Assembly (NCBI GenBank): GCA_017432325.1
Contig: JAFRJJ010000021.1
Span: 1-51,896 of the forward strand
Direction of reading: 5' to 3'
DNA length: 51,896 nucleotides
From: Solobacterium sp.
GTDB taxonomy: Bacteria; Bacillota_I; Bacilli_A; Erysipelotrichales; Erysipelotrichaceae
The notes below the pieces were generated by a model. The model made no database searches. It had not been told where the DNA came from and saw nothing but the letters and a program-made list of their open reading frames with translations. The translations under genes were made by a program, and so were the position numbers. This document shows positions 8,435-16,429 of the stretch, in pieces. Position 1 is the stretch's first letter; each line of letters opens with the position of its first letter.

Positions 8435-9463
8435 TTAATTGTTTGCGGCAGTGAAGAGATCTGCATATTTGAGAAGGCTCTCTTCAACCTGCTTTGCATA
8501 CTTTGTAGCTTCTTCCGGATCCATGTATACAGGTGTCAGTGCATAGGAATCCTGAGCAGCCTTTACAAATTCCGGATTTTCAACGGATGCTTTCATGGCT
8601 GCGCTGAATGTATTGACTGCATCATCCGGTGTATCCTTCGGGAATGCTACGAAGAAGAATTTTCCGAATTCCATGTTCAGACCCTGCTCTTTTGCTGTAG
8701 GAATATCATTGAACAGCGGGTTGCGTTCAGCGGACAGCAGTGCGAGCGGAATGAATTCACCGGTTGAGATGTAATCTTTAACAAGAGCATATTCAACGTT
8801 GATGATATCTGTATTATGACCGGCAAGTGCAGCGATCTTGTCTGCGTTGCCGCCGATATCTACGAGGTTCAGATCAATTCCTGCTTCTTTTTCAAGTGCA
8901 AGACCGACAAGCTGAGGATATCCGCCGACTGCCATGCCGTATTCGATGTTTCCGGGGTTAGCTTTTGCTGCATCAATGAATTCCTGAAGTGTTGTGAAAC
9001 CGGAATCATTGTGTGTGATCAGAAGAGTTGTATTTGCCTGCAGGCAGACACCGGCAAGACGGAAATCATCCAGGGAATAATCATAGATTCCTGCAATCTT
9101 CGGAAGCATCGCTTCTGTGTGGAAGAACAGAGCCTGGTAACCATCTGCTTCACCTGTACGGACCTGTTCCATACCGACTGTTCCGGAGGAACCTTTCACG
9201 TTTACGACAGGGATCGCAACACCAAGTTCTTTCTCAGCATATGAAGCAAGAAGTCTTGCGTTTGCGTCTGTATCGCCGCCGGCTCCGACCGGTACGATCA
9301 TCTGAATATCACTTTCGGGATAGGAAGATTCGGGAGCTGTTGAACCGCCGGATGAAGATCCACCGGAAGAAGATCCGCCGGATGGTGAACCGCCGCTGCA
9401 TCCAGCCAGGAGTAATGCTGCCATTGTTGTTCCGAGAATTGCCTTCAGTGTCTTGTTTTTCAT
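8435..9463 (-). CDS. tctC: Tripartite tricarboxylate transporter substrate-binding lipoprotein TctC
   Basis: The 342-residue protein has a lipoprotein signal ending in LLLAGC (Cys22). A flexible Gly/Ser-rich linker follows to about residue 45, then the Bug/TctC two-lobed binding fold. Typical blocks are MIVPVGAGGDTDANAR near the start of the fold and the NIEYGMAVGG segment. It captures a carboxylate outside the membrane for TctA/TctB, and its ligand cannot be read from sequence. I chose the ATG at 9463 because it follows GGAGG and begins the signal peptide; the longer open frame would hide the signal. It is the first gene of the operon, behind a promoter with an operator-like palindrome. Confidence 0.93.
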   Translation of the reverse strand: MKNKTLKAILGTTMAALLLAGCSGGSPSGGSSSGGSSSGGSTAPESSYPESDIQMIVPVGAGGDTDANARLLASYAEKELGVAIPVVNVKGSSGTVGMEQVRTGEADGYQALFFHTEAMLPKIAGIYDYSLDDFRLAGVCLQANTTLLITHNDSGFTTLQEFIDAAKANPGNIEYGMAVGGYPQLVGLALEKEAGIDLNLVDIGGNADKIAALAGHNTDIINVEYALVKDYISTGEFIPLALLSAERNPLFNDIPTAKEQGLNMEFGKFFFVAFPKDTPDDAVNTFSAAMKASVENPEFVKAAQDSYALTPVYMDPEEATKYAKQVEESLLKYADLFTAANN

Positions 9464-9562
9464 AGTTGTCTTTCCTCCAAAATACACGTGCACACTGTTT
9501 TCTGCATGATCCGTTTTCTTGACCGGAACACGCAATTAAGAAATAAAATAAAAGTAATAACT

Positions 9563-9592
9563 GTAATACCTGTTATAACACTAGATTGATAA
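9563..9592 (-). promoter_or_regulatory. tctC promoter with TGTTATAACA operator in its spacer
   Basis: On the minus strand TTATCA (9587-9592) and TATTAC (9563-9568) are spaced 18 bases apart. The perfect palindrome TGTTATAACA (9571-9580) lies between them. The 20 bases 9562-9581, read on the minus strand, match plus-strand 10478-10497 at 19 positions. The predicted leader to tctC is about 90 bases. Confidence 0.65.
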
Positions 9593-9632
9593 GATTTGCC
9601 GGTGTGATTGTTTTAACCGGCAATGTTTGATC

Positions 9633-10310
9633 TTAGTAGTGACTGTTTCGTACGCTCTCAATGATCCTGCCTTTGGAATCCCTTACATGTTCACGCATAC
9701 TTGCTTCTGCCCTGTCGGGATCTCCTGAGCGGATATCGTCCATCAGCTTCCTATGCCAGTAGCGGGGATATTCAACATCCTTCGCCCTGACGGTCAGCGC
9801 ATTGCAGAGGATCCAGAACAGATTGATCCGTTCAAACATGTTCACCAGCATTGCGTTTCCTGAGAATTCCGCCAGTGTTTTGTGAAACCTGAGGTGTGCG
9901 TTTCTTGACAGTTCGATCGTGTCTTCGGCATATGGAACTGTATCCAGCCTTTCTGCGATCTGATACAACTCATTGAACTGTTCATCTGTCATCCTCTCAC
10001 TCAGTATCCTTGCTATCTGGCATTCGATCGCTTCCCTGGCTTCCAGTGAATCATTTACTTTCTCCACTGTAGGGATCGTTACGTATGATCCCCATTTCGG
10101 CTTTGATTCTACAAGTCCGTCTTCTTCAAGCCTTTTCAGCGCTTCGATTACCGGGATCACACTGACATTTGTGATTTCAGCCATCTTTCTTCTTGAAAGC
10201 TGCATTCCCGGGGGGAATTCCCCATCTAGAATTTTCTGTACGATAATTGAGTAGGCAACATCCGGTGCAGTTACGAAGCTGTCACCCGTGTTCTGCAGTT
10301 CTGTAGTCAT
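9633..10310 (-). CDS. GntR-family transcriptional regulator with FCD domain
   Basis: The 225-residue protein has an N-terminal winged helix (about residues 15-80, with LSRRKMAEITNVSVIPVIEALKRLEEDGL). A C-terminal all-helical FCD domain follows. Its ARTxLE-like opening (EAREAIE), N-AHLRFHKTL and the late REHVRDSKGR supply the His/Asp/Asn residues that usually bind a metal and an organic acid. It probably represses the flanking transporter and enzyme operons until the acid or a breakdown product binds. I chose the ATG at 10310. The longer frame begins at a TTG at 10367 that is part of the promoter's -35 box. Its own promoter carries the same palindrome, so autoregulation is likely. Confidence 0.9.
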   Translation of the reverse strand: MTTELQNTGDSFVTAPDVAYSIIVQKILDGEFPPGMQLSRRKMAEITNVSVIPVIEALKRLEEDGLVESKPKWGSYVTIPTVEKVNDSLEAREAIECQIARILSERMTDEQFNELYQIAERLDTVPYAEDTIELSRNAHLRFHKTLAEFSGNAMLVNMFERINLFWILCNALTVRAKDVEYPRYWHRKLMDDIRSGDPDRAEASMREHVRDSKGRIIESVRNSHY

Positions 10311-10338
10311 GTTGTAACCTGTTATTCCTTCCACCTTC

Positions 10339-10367
10339 AAGATATAACTGTTATAACGGTGTGTCAA
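10339..10367 (-). promoter_or_regulatory. Regulator promoter with GTTATAAC operator in its spacer
   Basis: On the minus strand a perfect TTGACA (10362-10367) is followed after 17 bases by TATCTT (10339-10344). The palindrome GTTATAAC (10350-10357) sits between the boxes. A further half-site-like GTAACCTGTTATT lies just upstream of the start codon (10314-10326, plus strand). Confidence 0.75.
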
Positions 10368-10469
10368 TCCTTTTTTGTCATATTTGAAGGAAAAATCAAC
10401 AGATTTAACGAAAAATGTAAACGCTTTCTTATTTTATATACGAAAACGGAATTTTCATTCAGTTTGGCA

Positions 10470-10498
10470 TTGACATGGTGTTATAACAGGTATAACAT
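10470..10498 (+). promoter_or_regulatory. Enzyme-operon promoter with TGTTATAACA operator in its spacer
   Basis: A perfect TTGACA (10470-10475) is followed after 17 bases by TAACAT (10493-10498). The palindrome TGTTATAACA (10479-10488) fills the spacer. This is the usual site for a repressor that blocks RNA polymerase. Confidence 0.75.
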
Positions 10499-10513
10499 GA
10501 GGGTGTAACCTGT

Positions 10514-10531
10514 TGTTATTACTGTTATAAC
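10514..10531 (+). promoter_or_regulatory. Second operator-like site upstream of the enzyme operon
   Basis: The sequence GTTATTACTGTTATAAC contains the palindrome GTTATAAC (10524-10531). It lies downstream of the predicted transcription start and directly before the ribosome binding site, where a bound repressor could add a second block. Confidence 0.55.
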
Positions 10532-10545
10532 GTATGGAGGCAATT

Positions 10546-11031
10546 ATGAGTGATCTTGCTGCGGAACTGCTCTTTCTTGAACAGGAACTGCAGGTCCCTT
10601 CCTTCTCAAATGATGACGCTCTGATGCTTGGCCTCTGCGCTGTCGAATGGATCAAAGAAAGCGGAAAACCGGGTGTATATATTGTAATAAAGCGCGGTGC
10701 ATCTGTTCTCTTTACACACTGCATGAAAAATGCCAATGAAGACAACCGGCTGTTTGCGGAAAGAAAGATCCGCACTGTGGAAATGTTTGAGCATAGCTCC
10801 ATGTACGCAGGTGAAAAATATAAATCCAAAGGCAGGGTTTTCGAATCGTATTATGACGAGACTGTGTACCAGTGCAAAGGCGGTGCATTCCCGATCTGTA
10901 TTCCGGGAACCGGCATGGTCGGAGTGATCGGTATTTCAGGGCTCTCAGCAGCGGAAGACCATGAGGTCAGCGTAATGGCACTTCGGAAATTCGTTCAGAA
11001 AAAACAACGATCGGCTGAAGCCGGGCAATAA
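10546..11031 (+). CDS. UPF0303 / heme-binding HbpS-like family protein
   Basis: The 161-residue protein fits the UPF0303 family (yeast YBR137W type), part of the wider HbpS/GlcG-like fold. Visible family features are VYIVIKRGASVLFTHCM near the middle and the C-terminal PICIPGTGMVGVIGISGL block. Members bind heme or small ligands, or act as accessory proteins in sugar and acid catabolism, but the biochemical role here is unknown. The ATG at 10546 has GGAGG five bases before it; an earlier ATG at 10534 overlaps that site and is unlikely. It is the first gene of a five-gene operon. Confidence 0.75.
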   Translation: MSDLAAELLFLEQELQVPSFSNDDALMLGLCAVEWIKESGKPGVYIVIKRGASVLFTHCMKNANEDNRLFAERKIRTVEMFEHSSMYAGEKYKSKGRVFESYYDETVYQCKGGAFPICIPGTGMVGVIGISGLSAAEDHEVSVMALRKFVQKKQRSAEAGQ

Positions 11032-11043
11032 AAGGTGGCTGTC

Positions 11044-12051
11044 ATGTATCAACGCGAATATGAGCGGCGTGTACGCACTGCTGTCGTCGGCATCGGTTCT
11101 CATTCCTATCGGAACATTCTTTCGGCACTTCATTTCCTTCCGGTTGAACTGAAGGCCGTCTGCAATCGCAGCAACCGCGAAATGGCTGAAAAGACAGCTG
11201 CGGAATACGGCTGCAGATGGTATCAGGATACGGAGGAAATGTACCGGAAAGAAGATCTGGATGCAGTACTGTTCTGTGTTTCTGCCGAAAAACATCCTTC
11301 TCTCATCAAAGAAGCCTTCTCCCATGGCATTCATGCCTGGGCGGAAAAGCCTCTGGCAGTCAATTCGTGTGAAGTTGAAGAACTGATCTCACTGCGGAAC
11401 GGCTTGGTCGCGATGGCCGGATATAAAAAGGCATTCATGCCGGCAGTAAAAAAGGCGATTGAAGTCATTCACAGCGAAGAATACGGAAACCTTCAAAGTA
11501 TGCTGGCGGTCTATCCTGTCCGTATACCTGAAGGAAATACCAAAGACTGGCTGAACAACGGCTGTCATCCCCTTTCGGTACTGCTTGCGGCAGGCGGAAA
11601 AGTTGACAGCGCTGTATCACTTAGAAATGAAAGCGGATCCGGAAGCAGTGTACTCTTCTTTGAAAACGGAACTGTCGGAACGCTGCTGCACGCATGCGGC
11701 CCGCAGCCTCTGGAAGATTATCATTTCTATGCTCCCTCATGGCATCTGCAGATTGACAATACCAGCAGAGTCATACTCCAGAGAGGCATTCCTTCCGTCT
11801 ACGGAAGAACGACCTCATTTGTACCGGAAGGTTTTGATTCCGGAGCCCTTGTATGGGAAGCACAGAACTGCAAAGCCACCCTGGAAAACATGTCATTCTT
11901 CCTTCAGGGTATCTATGATGAGCTTCTGGAATTCTTCACATGCATTCTGGAAAACAGAATGCCGCAGACCGGTTCTCTTGAATTTGCGCTCGAACTGACA
12001 AAAGTATATGAGGCATTGATGGAAAGCAGAGGGAATCGGATCAGCTTATAA
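11044..12051 (+). CDS. Gfo/Idh/MocA family NAD(P)-dependent oxidoreductase
   Basis: The 335-residue protein has an N-terminal Rossmann domain whose GxGxHS loop (VVGIGSHSYR) binds NAD(P). The family's EKP motif (WAEKPLAVNS, about residue 102), whose Lys acts in hydride transfer, follows. The C-terminal part is the usual open-faced sheet domain with a GCHPLSVL segment in place of the GxHxxD active-site block. It likely oxidises or reduces a sugar or hydroxy acid. The ATG at 11044 follows AAAGGTGG; a GTG at 11035 is in frame but overlaps that site. It lies 12 bases after the UPF0303 gene. Confidence 0.85.
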   Translation: MYQREYERRVRTAVVGIGSHSYRNILSALHFLPVELKAVCNRSNREMAEKTAAEYGCRWYQDTEEMYRKEDLDAVLFCVSAEKHPSLIKEAFSHGIHAWAEKPLAVNSCEVEELISLRNGLVAMAGYKKAFMPAVKKAIEVIHSEEYGNLQSMLAVYPVRIPEGNTKDWLNNGCHPLSVLLAAGGKVDSAVSLRNESGSGSSVLFFENGTVGTLLHACGPQPLEDYHFYAPSWHLQIDNTSRVILQRGIPSVYGRTTSFVPEGFDSGALVWEAQNCKATLENMSFFLQGIYDELLEFFTCILENRMPQTGSLEFALELTKVYEALMESRGNRISL

Positions 12052-12075
12052 AGCCTAACCAGGAAAGGTAAAAAT

Positions 12076-12846
12076 ATGAATTTAAAAGAAAAACTTAAAA
12101 ATGGGGAAACTGTTTACGGAACAATGATTCGCCTGCAGCGAAATCCGGCTTTCTGCATCGTTGCCAAAGACGCAGGGATGGACTTCATCATGTTTGACTG
12201 CGAGCACGGCATTTATAATCTTGAAACTCTTCACGATATGTTCCAGATGGCTCACGCAGCAGGACTGACTGCAGTGCTGAGAGTTCCGATGCTTGATAAG
12301 GAAAGCATCTCCCGTCCGCTGGATGCAGGCGCATGCGGTGTTATGGTACCGATGACGGAAACTGCAGAACAGGCAAAGGAGATCGTACATTGGTCCAAGT
12401 ATACTCCGGTCGGAGACAGAGGATACGGTTCCGGGATCGGCGCTACCTATTATAAGGTCGGAATTGAAACAACAAAAGCCATGCAGGAGATCAATGACAG
12501 AGTCCTGACAATTGCACAGATCGAAACAGCCCTGGCAATTGAGAATATTGAAGAGATCGCTGCAACAGAAGGCGTCGACGCACTGATCGTCGGACCGAAC
12601 GACCTTTCCATCTCACTGGGCGTTCCCGGCCAGCTTACAAGCGATATTGAAGTAAATGCGATCCGTAAAATTGCGGATGCATGTCATAAATACGGTAAAG
12701 CATTCGGCATTCACGGACCTGAGAGCCTGCAGGAGATCTTTGCGGATGATATCAATCTCTGCATCCATACAACTGACGCCGATATGCTCAGAAATGCAAT
12801 GAAGGACGTGAAAGCCCGCCTGCAGAGCTTCCGTTCACATGAATAA
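12076..12846 (+). CDS. HpcH/HpaI family class II aldolase
   Basis: The 256-residue protein matches HpcH/HpaI enzymes, metal-dependent aldolases that split 2-keto-4-hydroxy acids into pyruvate and an aldehyde. The general-base His lies in FDCEHG, and a metal- or keto-acid-binding Arg in LRVP. The metal ligands Glu (AQIE) and Asp (GPNDLS) are at their usual spacing, and IEEIAATEGVDALIVGPNDL is the family core. Its length and motifs resemble GarL (2-keto-3-deoxyglucarate aldolase), though the substrate is not fixed by these motifs. A GGAAAGG precedes the ATG by a short spacer. Confidence 0.9.
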   Translation: MNLKEKLKNGETVYGTMIRLQRNPAFCIVAKDAGMDFIMFDCEHGIYNLETLHDMFQMAHAAGLTAVLRVPMLDKESISRPLDAGACGVMVPMTETAEQAKEIVHWSKYTPVGDRGYGSGIGATYYKVGIETTKAMQEINDRVLTIAQIETALAIENIEEIAATEGVDALIVGPNDLSISLGVPGQLTSDIEVNAIRKIADACHKYGKAFGIHGPESLQEIFADDINLCIHTTDADMLRNAMKDVKARLQSFRSHE

Positions 12847-12863
12847 GATGAAGAGGTGAGATT

Positions 12864-13760
12864 ATGAGAGATTCTATTCACAAGTATTTCCAGGTTGGAA
12901 CGATCCAGTGGATGAGCTATCCGAGGATGGACGGACTGGAGTCACTGAAAAAGATCTGTGCTGATGATTATTTCGATGCGATCGAAGTAAATGTCAACAA
13001 GTTGGGTGCTTACCGTGAAGAAGCCAAAGCCCTCCTTGAACAGTCACATCTGAAAGTATGCTACGGTGCGCAGCCTTCCCTGCTCGGACCGAAGCTGAAT
13101 CCGAATGACCTGGATGAGGAAGGAAGGCAGAAAGCAGAAGACACATTGAAAAACTGTCTGGATGACGCAGAATACTTCGGTGCGAAGGGCATTGCGTTCC
13201 TTTCCGGCAAGTGGCAGGAAGAAACAAAAGAAGAAGCTTACCGTCAGCTGCTGAAGACGACTGTCAATGTATGCCGTTATGCTGCATCAAAAGGTATGAT
13301 GGTTGAACTGGAAGTTTTCGATTATGATGTTGATAAAGCATCACTGATCGGACCGGCTCCGCTAGCTGCCAGATTTGCGGCAGATGTCCGCACACTGTGC
13401 CCGAATTTCGGACTGCTGGTCGATCTGTCACACTTCCCGATCTGCCATGAAAAATCCGCTGATGTGATCCGTACCTGCCGTCCGTATATTACACATCTGC
13501 ATTTCGGCAATGCTGTTGCAGATAAAGATGCAGAGGGATACGGTGATCTTCACCAGCGTCTCGGCTATCCGAACAGTGCGAACGATATTCCGGAGCTTCT
13601 GGATTATTTGAAAGTACTCAAGGAAGAAGGTTTCTTCCGTGCAGATGAACCGCTTGTTCTTTCCATGGAAGTATCCCCTACCGCTTCTGAAAGCGAAGAA
13701 ATCATTCTTGCAAATACCAAGCGCTGCCTGAACCGTGCATGGGCACTGCTGGAAGACTGA
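12864..13760 (+). CDS. Sugar isomerase/epimerase family TIM-barrel protein
   Basis: The 298-residue protein has the xylose-isomerase-like/AP-endonuclease-2 barrel. Metal-ligand candidates appear at the expected strands: a Glu in VELEVFDYD, an Asp and His in LVDLSHFPICH, a His in ITHLHFGN and a Glu in LSMEVSP. Such enzymes interconvert keto and aldehyde forms or epimerise sugars; hydroxypyruvate isomerase is one member. In this operon it would act on the aldehyde released by the aldolase or on the substrate itself. GAGGTG precedes the ATG. It lies 17 bases after the aldolase gene and 19 before the dehydrogenase. Confidence 0.85.
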   Translation: MRDSIHKYFQVGTIQWMSYPRMDGLESLKKICADDYFDAIEVNVNKLGAYREEAKALLEQSHLKVCYGAQPSLLGPKLNPNDLDEEGRQKAEDTLKNCLDDAEYFGAKGIAFLSGKWQEETKEEAYRQLLKTTVNVCRYAASKGMMVELEVFDYDVDKASLIGPAPLAARFAADVRTLCPNFGLLVDLSHFPICHEKSADVIRTCRPYITHLHFGNAVADKDAEGYGDLHQRLGYPNSANDIPELLDYLKVLKEEGFFRADEPLVLSMEVSPTASESEEIILANTKRCLNRAWALLED

Positions 13761-13779
13761 ACTAAGGAGACTGAAACAT

Positions 13780-14745
13780 ATGAAAATTGTTGTTCTTGAC
13801 GGTTATACCGAGAATCCCGGCGATCTTTCCTGGGATGCATTCAAAGAATTCGGTGAAGTCATCGTATATGACAGAACCAGCTATGTTGACGCTGACATCA
13901 TCCGTGAAAGGATCGGGGATGCCGAGATCATAATCATCAACAAGACTCCCCTTACCGCAAAGACATTTGAGACATGCGGAAACATCCGTGCTGTCCTTGT
14001 CCTTGCGACAGGATACAATGTTGTTGATGTCAATGCCGCAAAAGAAAGAAACATTCCCGTCATCAATGTTCCGACATACGGAACACAGATCGTCGGTCAG
14101 TACGCTGTCAGCCTGCTGATGGAGATCTGCTCTCATATCGGACATCACAATGACACTGTCCATGAGGGAAGATGGGAAAGCAATGTTGACTGGTGCTACT
14201 GGGATTATCCGATGATCGAACTGTACGGCAAAACAGCCGGCATCATTGGTCTGGGCAGGATCGGTCAGGCTACAGCAAGGATCTTGAATTCCCTGGATAT
14301 GAAAGTACTTGCTTTCGACAGAACACCGAATGAACGCGGTAAAGAACTGGCGGAATATGTTGAGCTTGATGAACTGTATGCACGTTCTGACGTGATCTTC
14401 CTGCACTGCCCGCTCTTCCCGAGCACAGAAGGCATGATCAACAAAGACAGTATCGCCAAGATGAAAGACGGCGTCATCCTGATCAACAACAGCCGCGGTC
14501 AGCTTGTCGTTGAACAGGATCTGGCTGATGCACTGAACTGCGGAAAGGTATATGCTGCAGGTCTGGATGTTGTTTCTACAGAGCCGATCAAAGGTGACAA
14601 CCCTCTGCTCAAGGCTAAGAACTGCATCATCACCCCGCATATTTCCTGGGCAGCCCAGGCAGCGAGACAACGGATCATGGATATCACTGTCGAAAATCTG
14701 AGAGCTTTCCTGGAGGGAAATCCCATCAACGTCGTAAACAAATAA
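13780..14745 (+). CDS. D-2-hydroxyacid dehydrogenase
   Basis: The 321-residue protein belongs to the NAD(P)-dependent D-isomer 2-hydroxyacid dehydrogenase family (glycerate/hydroxypyruvate reductase type). It shows the ATGYNVVDVNAA substrate-loop block and the dinucleotide loop GLGRIGQATARIL. The catalytic Arg lies in NNSRGQLV, the Glu in VVSTEPI, and the His in TPHISWAA. It most likely reduces a 2-keto acid such as hydroxypyruvate or glyoxylate. The ATG at 13780 follows AAGGAG; the longer open frame overlaps the previous gene without a ribosome binding site. It is the last gene of the operon and is followed directly by a strong terminator. Confidence 0.9.
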   Translation: MKIVVLDGYTENPGDLSWDAFKEFGEVIVYDRTSYVDADIIRERIGDAEIIIINKTPLTAKTFETCGNIRAVLVLATGYNVVDVNAAKERNIPVINVPTYGTQIVGQYAVSLLMEICSHIGHHNDTVHEGRWESNVDWCYWDYPMIELYGKTAGIIGLGRIGQATARILNSLDMKVLAFDRTPNERGKELAEYVELDELYARSDVIFLHCPLFPSTEGMINKDSIAKMKDGVILINNSRGQLVVEQDLADALNCGKVYAAGLDVVSTEPIKGDNPLLKAKNCIITPHISWAAQAARQRIMDITVENLRAFLEGNPINVVNK

Positions 14746-14758
14746 ACATGTGGATATG

Positions 14759-14784
14759 AAAACCATGCCGGCCGGCATGGTTTT
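14759..14784. terminator. Bidirectional rho-independent terminator
   Basis: A 26-base perfect palindrome with AAAA and TTTT ends and a GC-rich core (CCATGCCGGCCGGCATGG) lies between the rightward enzyme operon and the leftward GH25 gene. Its right edge touches the GH25 stop codon. The symmetric A/T tails allow it to stop transcription from both sides. Confidence 0.9.
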
Positions 14785-15646
14785 ACTGTTTCGGGATAAA
14801 GAGAATGTTCAGGTCTGTGTCCTTGTCGATCCCGGGAATTTCCCCAATGTTGCTGTACTGCCACATCTGGAAGGCAAACGGGAAGTCTGTTGAAACAGAG
14901 ACCTTGTGATAGGATGCCAGCCAGAACGGATAGTCGTCCTGCAGGTCAGCCATGTTGATCTTGTATGTCAGCCAATTCTCACTGCCGTATACGACAGCAT
15001 CATATCCGGCATCTTTGATGACCTGGCAGAATGCCCTGGCAATTTCCGTACGTTCTTCCGTCGTCAGATCGATGATCCTGTCATGATCCGTGACTTCTTC
15101 CATGTCGTAGGCGATCGGGAACTTGATACCGTAATCTTTGATCTCGTACAGAACAAAGCGTGCTTCTTCTTCCGCTTCTTCAGCATTCTTTGCCTGTGAG
15201 AAGAAATATACACCCAGATCAAGGCCTGCCTCGGCAGCGCCTTTCATATTTCTGTGGTAAAGGACATCCTCATGGATCTCGCCTGTTTCATAACCGCGGT
15301 AGCCTGCGCGTATGATCGCAAACGTTACTCCCGATCCTTTGACCTTTTCCCAGTCGATCTCTTCATTATGGACGGACACATCGATCCCGATCGTGGATGT
15401 ATACTGATCATCTTCATATACCCAGAACTGATCGTTTCCATCCATCTTTTCCCAGTCATAATTATGCCGGTATCTGGGATCGGGCGTCGGTGTCGGTTCT
15501 ATGGTGGGCTGTACCGGAGGTTTATGACCGCTTGTCAATGCGATCATCAGTGCCGCAAACAAAACGATGCACAGCAATGTGATCAAGATCGCCACTGCAA
15601 GTGCCAGATAGTTGATCCTGCGTTTACGTCTTTTCGGTACCGCCAT
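14783..15646 (-). CDS. GH25 family lysozyme (muramidase), membrane-anchored
   Basis: The 287-residue protein has a basic cytoplasmic N-terminus and one membrane segment (about residues 12-37). A Pro/Thr-rich linker and a GH25 barrel follow. The GIDVS opening (Asp89), IDW (97-99) and YDMEE (Asp181, Glu183) match the family's active-site acids, and FQMWQYS is the usual last strand. GH25 enzymes cut the MurNAc-GlcNAc bond of peptidoglycan. The uncleaved-looking anchor suggests a cell-bound hydrolase for wall remodelling rather than a secreted lysin. It is a single gene, divergent from the HAD hydrolase gene. Confidence 0.9.
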   Translation of the reverse strand: MAVPKRRKRRINYLALAVAILITLLCIVLFAALMIALTSGHKPPVQPTIEPTPTPDPRYRHNYDWEKMDGNDQFWVYEDDQYTSTIGIDVSVHNEEIDWEKVKGSGVTFAIIRAGYRGYETGEIHEDVLYHRNMKGAAEAGLDLGVYFFSQAKNAEEAEEEARFVLYEIKDYGIKFPIAYDMEEVTDHDRIIDLTTEERTEIARAFCQVIKDAGYDAVVYGSENWLTYKINMADLQDDYPFWLASYHKVSVSTDFPFAFQMWQYSNIGEIPGIDKDTDLNILFIPKQ

Positions 15647-15694
15647 GAAACGATTATAACATGCTGTTTATAAAACATCATTTATACTTAAGAT

Positions 15695-16429
15695 ATGACA
15701 AGACAGTTTAACGGAATCTTTTTTGATCTGGGATGGACTCTTGAAATACCGGAAACAGGAGACTGGATGCTGACAAAGAAGTTCAGGGAATACTATCCCA
15801 TTGAACTGCAGCAGTCTGTTGATCCGGTTTTATGGAGAAATGCCCTGATGAAGGCAAGCCAGCCGCTCATAGAACATCATCAGATGCGGACACGGGAAGA
15901 AGAGGAGGACGCGTTTACAGGTTTTTACTATGATCTGATCACCAATGCAGGGCTTCAGATCACGGAAGAAATTGCCCGGGAAATATCCCGTGACCGCACT
16001 TATGTATATGAACCGAAATATATCCTTCTGCCTGACGTCAGGGATCTGCTTTTAAAACTCAAGGAACAGAACTATCGGATCGGCATCATTTCAGACACAT
16101 GGCCAAGCACTGAACAGCGTCTGGAATCCTACGGTATCGCTCAGCTGTTTGACTGTGCATCATACAGCTATGAACTCGGTATTTTCAAACCCGATCCGCG
16201 GCTGTATCATGATGCATTGAAGAAGATCGGACTTCCTGCGCAGCAGTGTATCTTTGCGGATGACCTTCCGGGCAACCTTGAAGCTGCTCAAAAGCTCGGC
16301 ATCCATCCGGTACAGTCGCTTGTCAAGCCGGGCATCAAAGCTGATCCCCGCTTTGACAGTATCCGCAGACCGTCTGAGCTTCTGGAATTATTAAACAGAA
16401 AGTGTGATCAGAATGTTCAATGTTCATGA
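15695..16429 (+). CDS. HAD family hydrolase
   Basis: The 244-residue protein has the HAD motifs in order. The nucleophile Asp lies in IFFDLGWTL and motif II Ser/Thr in GIISDTWPS. The Lys lies in GIFKPDPR and the acidic motif IV in IFADDLPGN. The usual second Asp of motif I is Gly (DLGWTL), as in the many HAD proteins with FDLGxTL, so a lower phosphatase rate or a different reaction is possible. An alpha-helical cap sits between motifs I and II. Its 3' end overlaps the tocopherol-cyclase-like gene, so the two are translated together. Confidence 0.85.
   Translation: MTRQFNGIFFDLGWTLEIPETGDWMLTKKFREYYPIELQQSVDPVLWRNALMKASQPLIEHHQMRTREEEEDAFTGFYYDLITNAGLQITEEIAREISRDRTYVYEPKYILLPDVRDLLLKLKEQNYRIGIISDTWPSTEQRLESYGIAQLFDCASYSYELGIFKPDPRLYHDALKKIGLPAQQCIFADDLPGNLEAAQKLGIHPVQSLVKPGIKADPRFDSIRRPSELLELLNRKCDQNVQCS

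Noticed and set aside
9350..9400. Repetitive GGA/TCC-rich stretch considered as a tandem repeat element
   Set aside because: It is simply the codons of the Gly/Ser-rich linker after the lipoprotein cysteine of TctC.
9599..9622. Short GCCGG/CCGGC hairpin after the FCD regulator gene, considered as a terminator
   Set aside because: The stem is only five bases with a long loop and no T run follows on the minus strand.
13762..14778. A 338-residue open frame antisense to the D-2-hydroxyacid dehydrogenase gene
   Set aside because: It lies wholly opposite a gene with all family motifs, has a Cys/Ile/Asp-rich composition with no domain sense, and no ribosome binding site.
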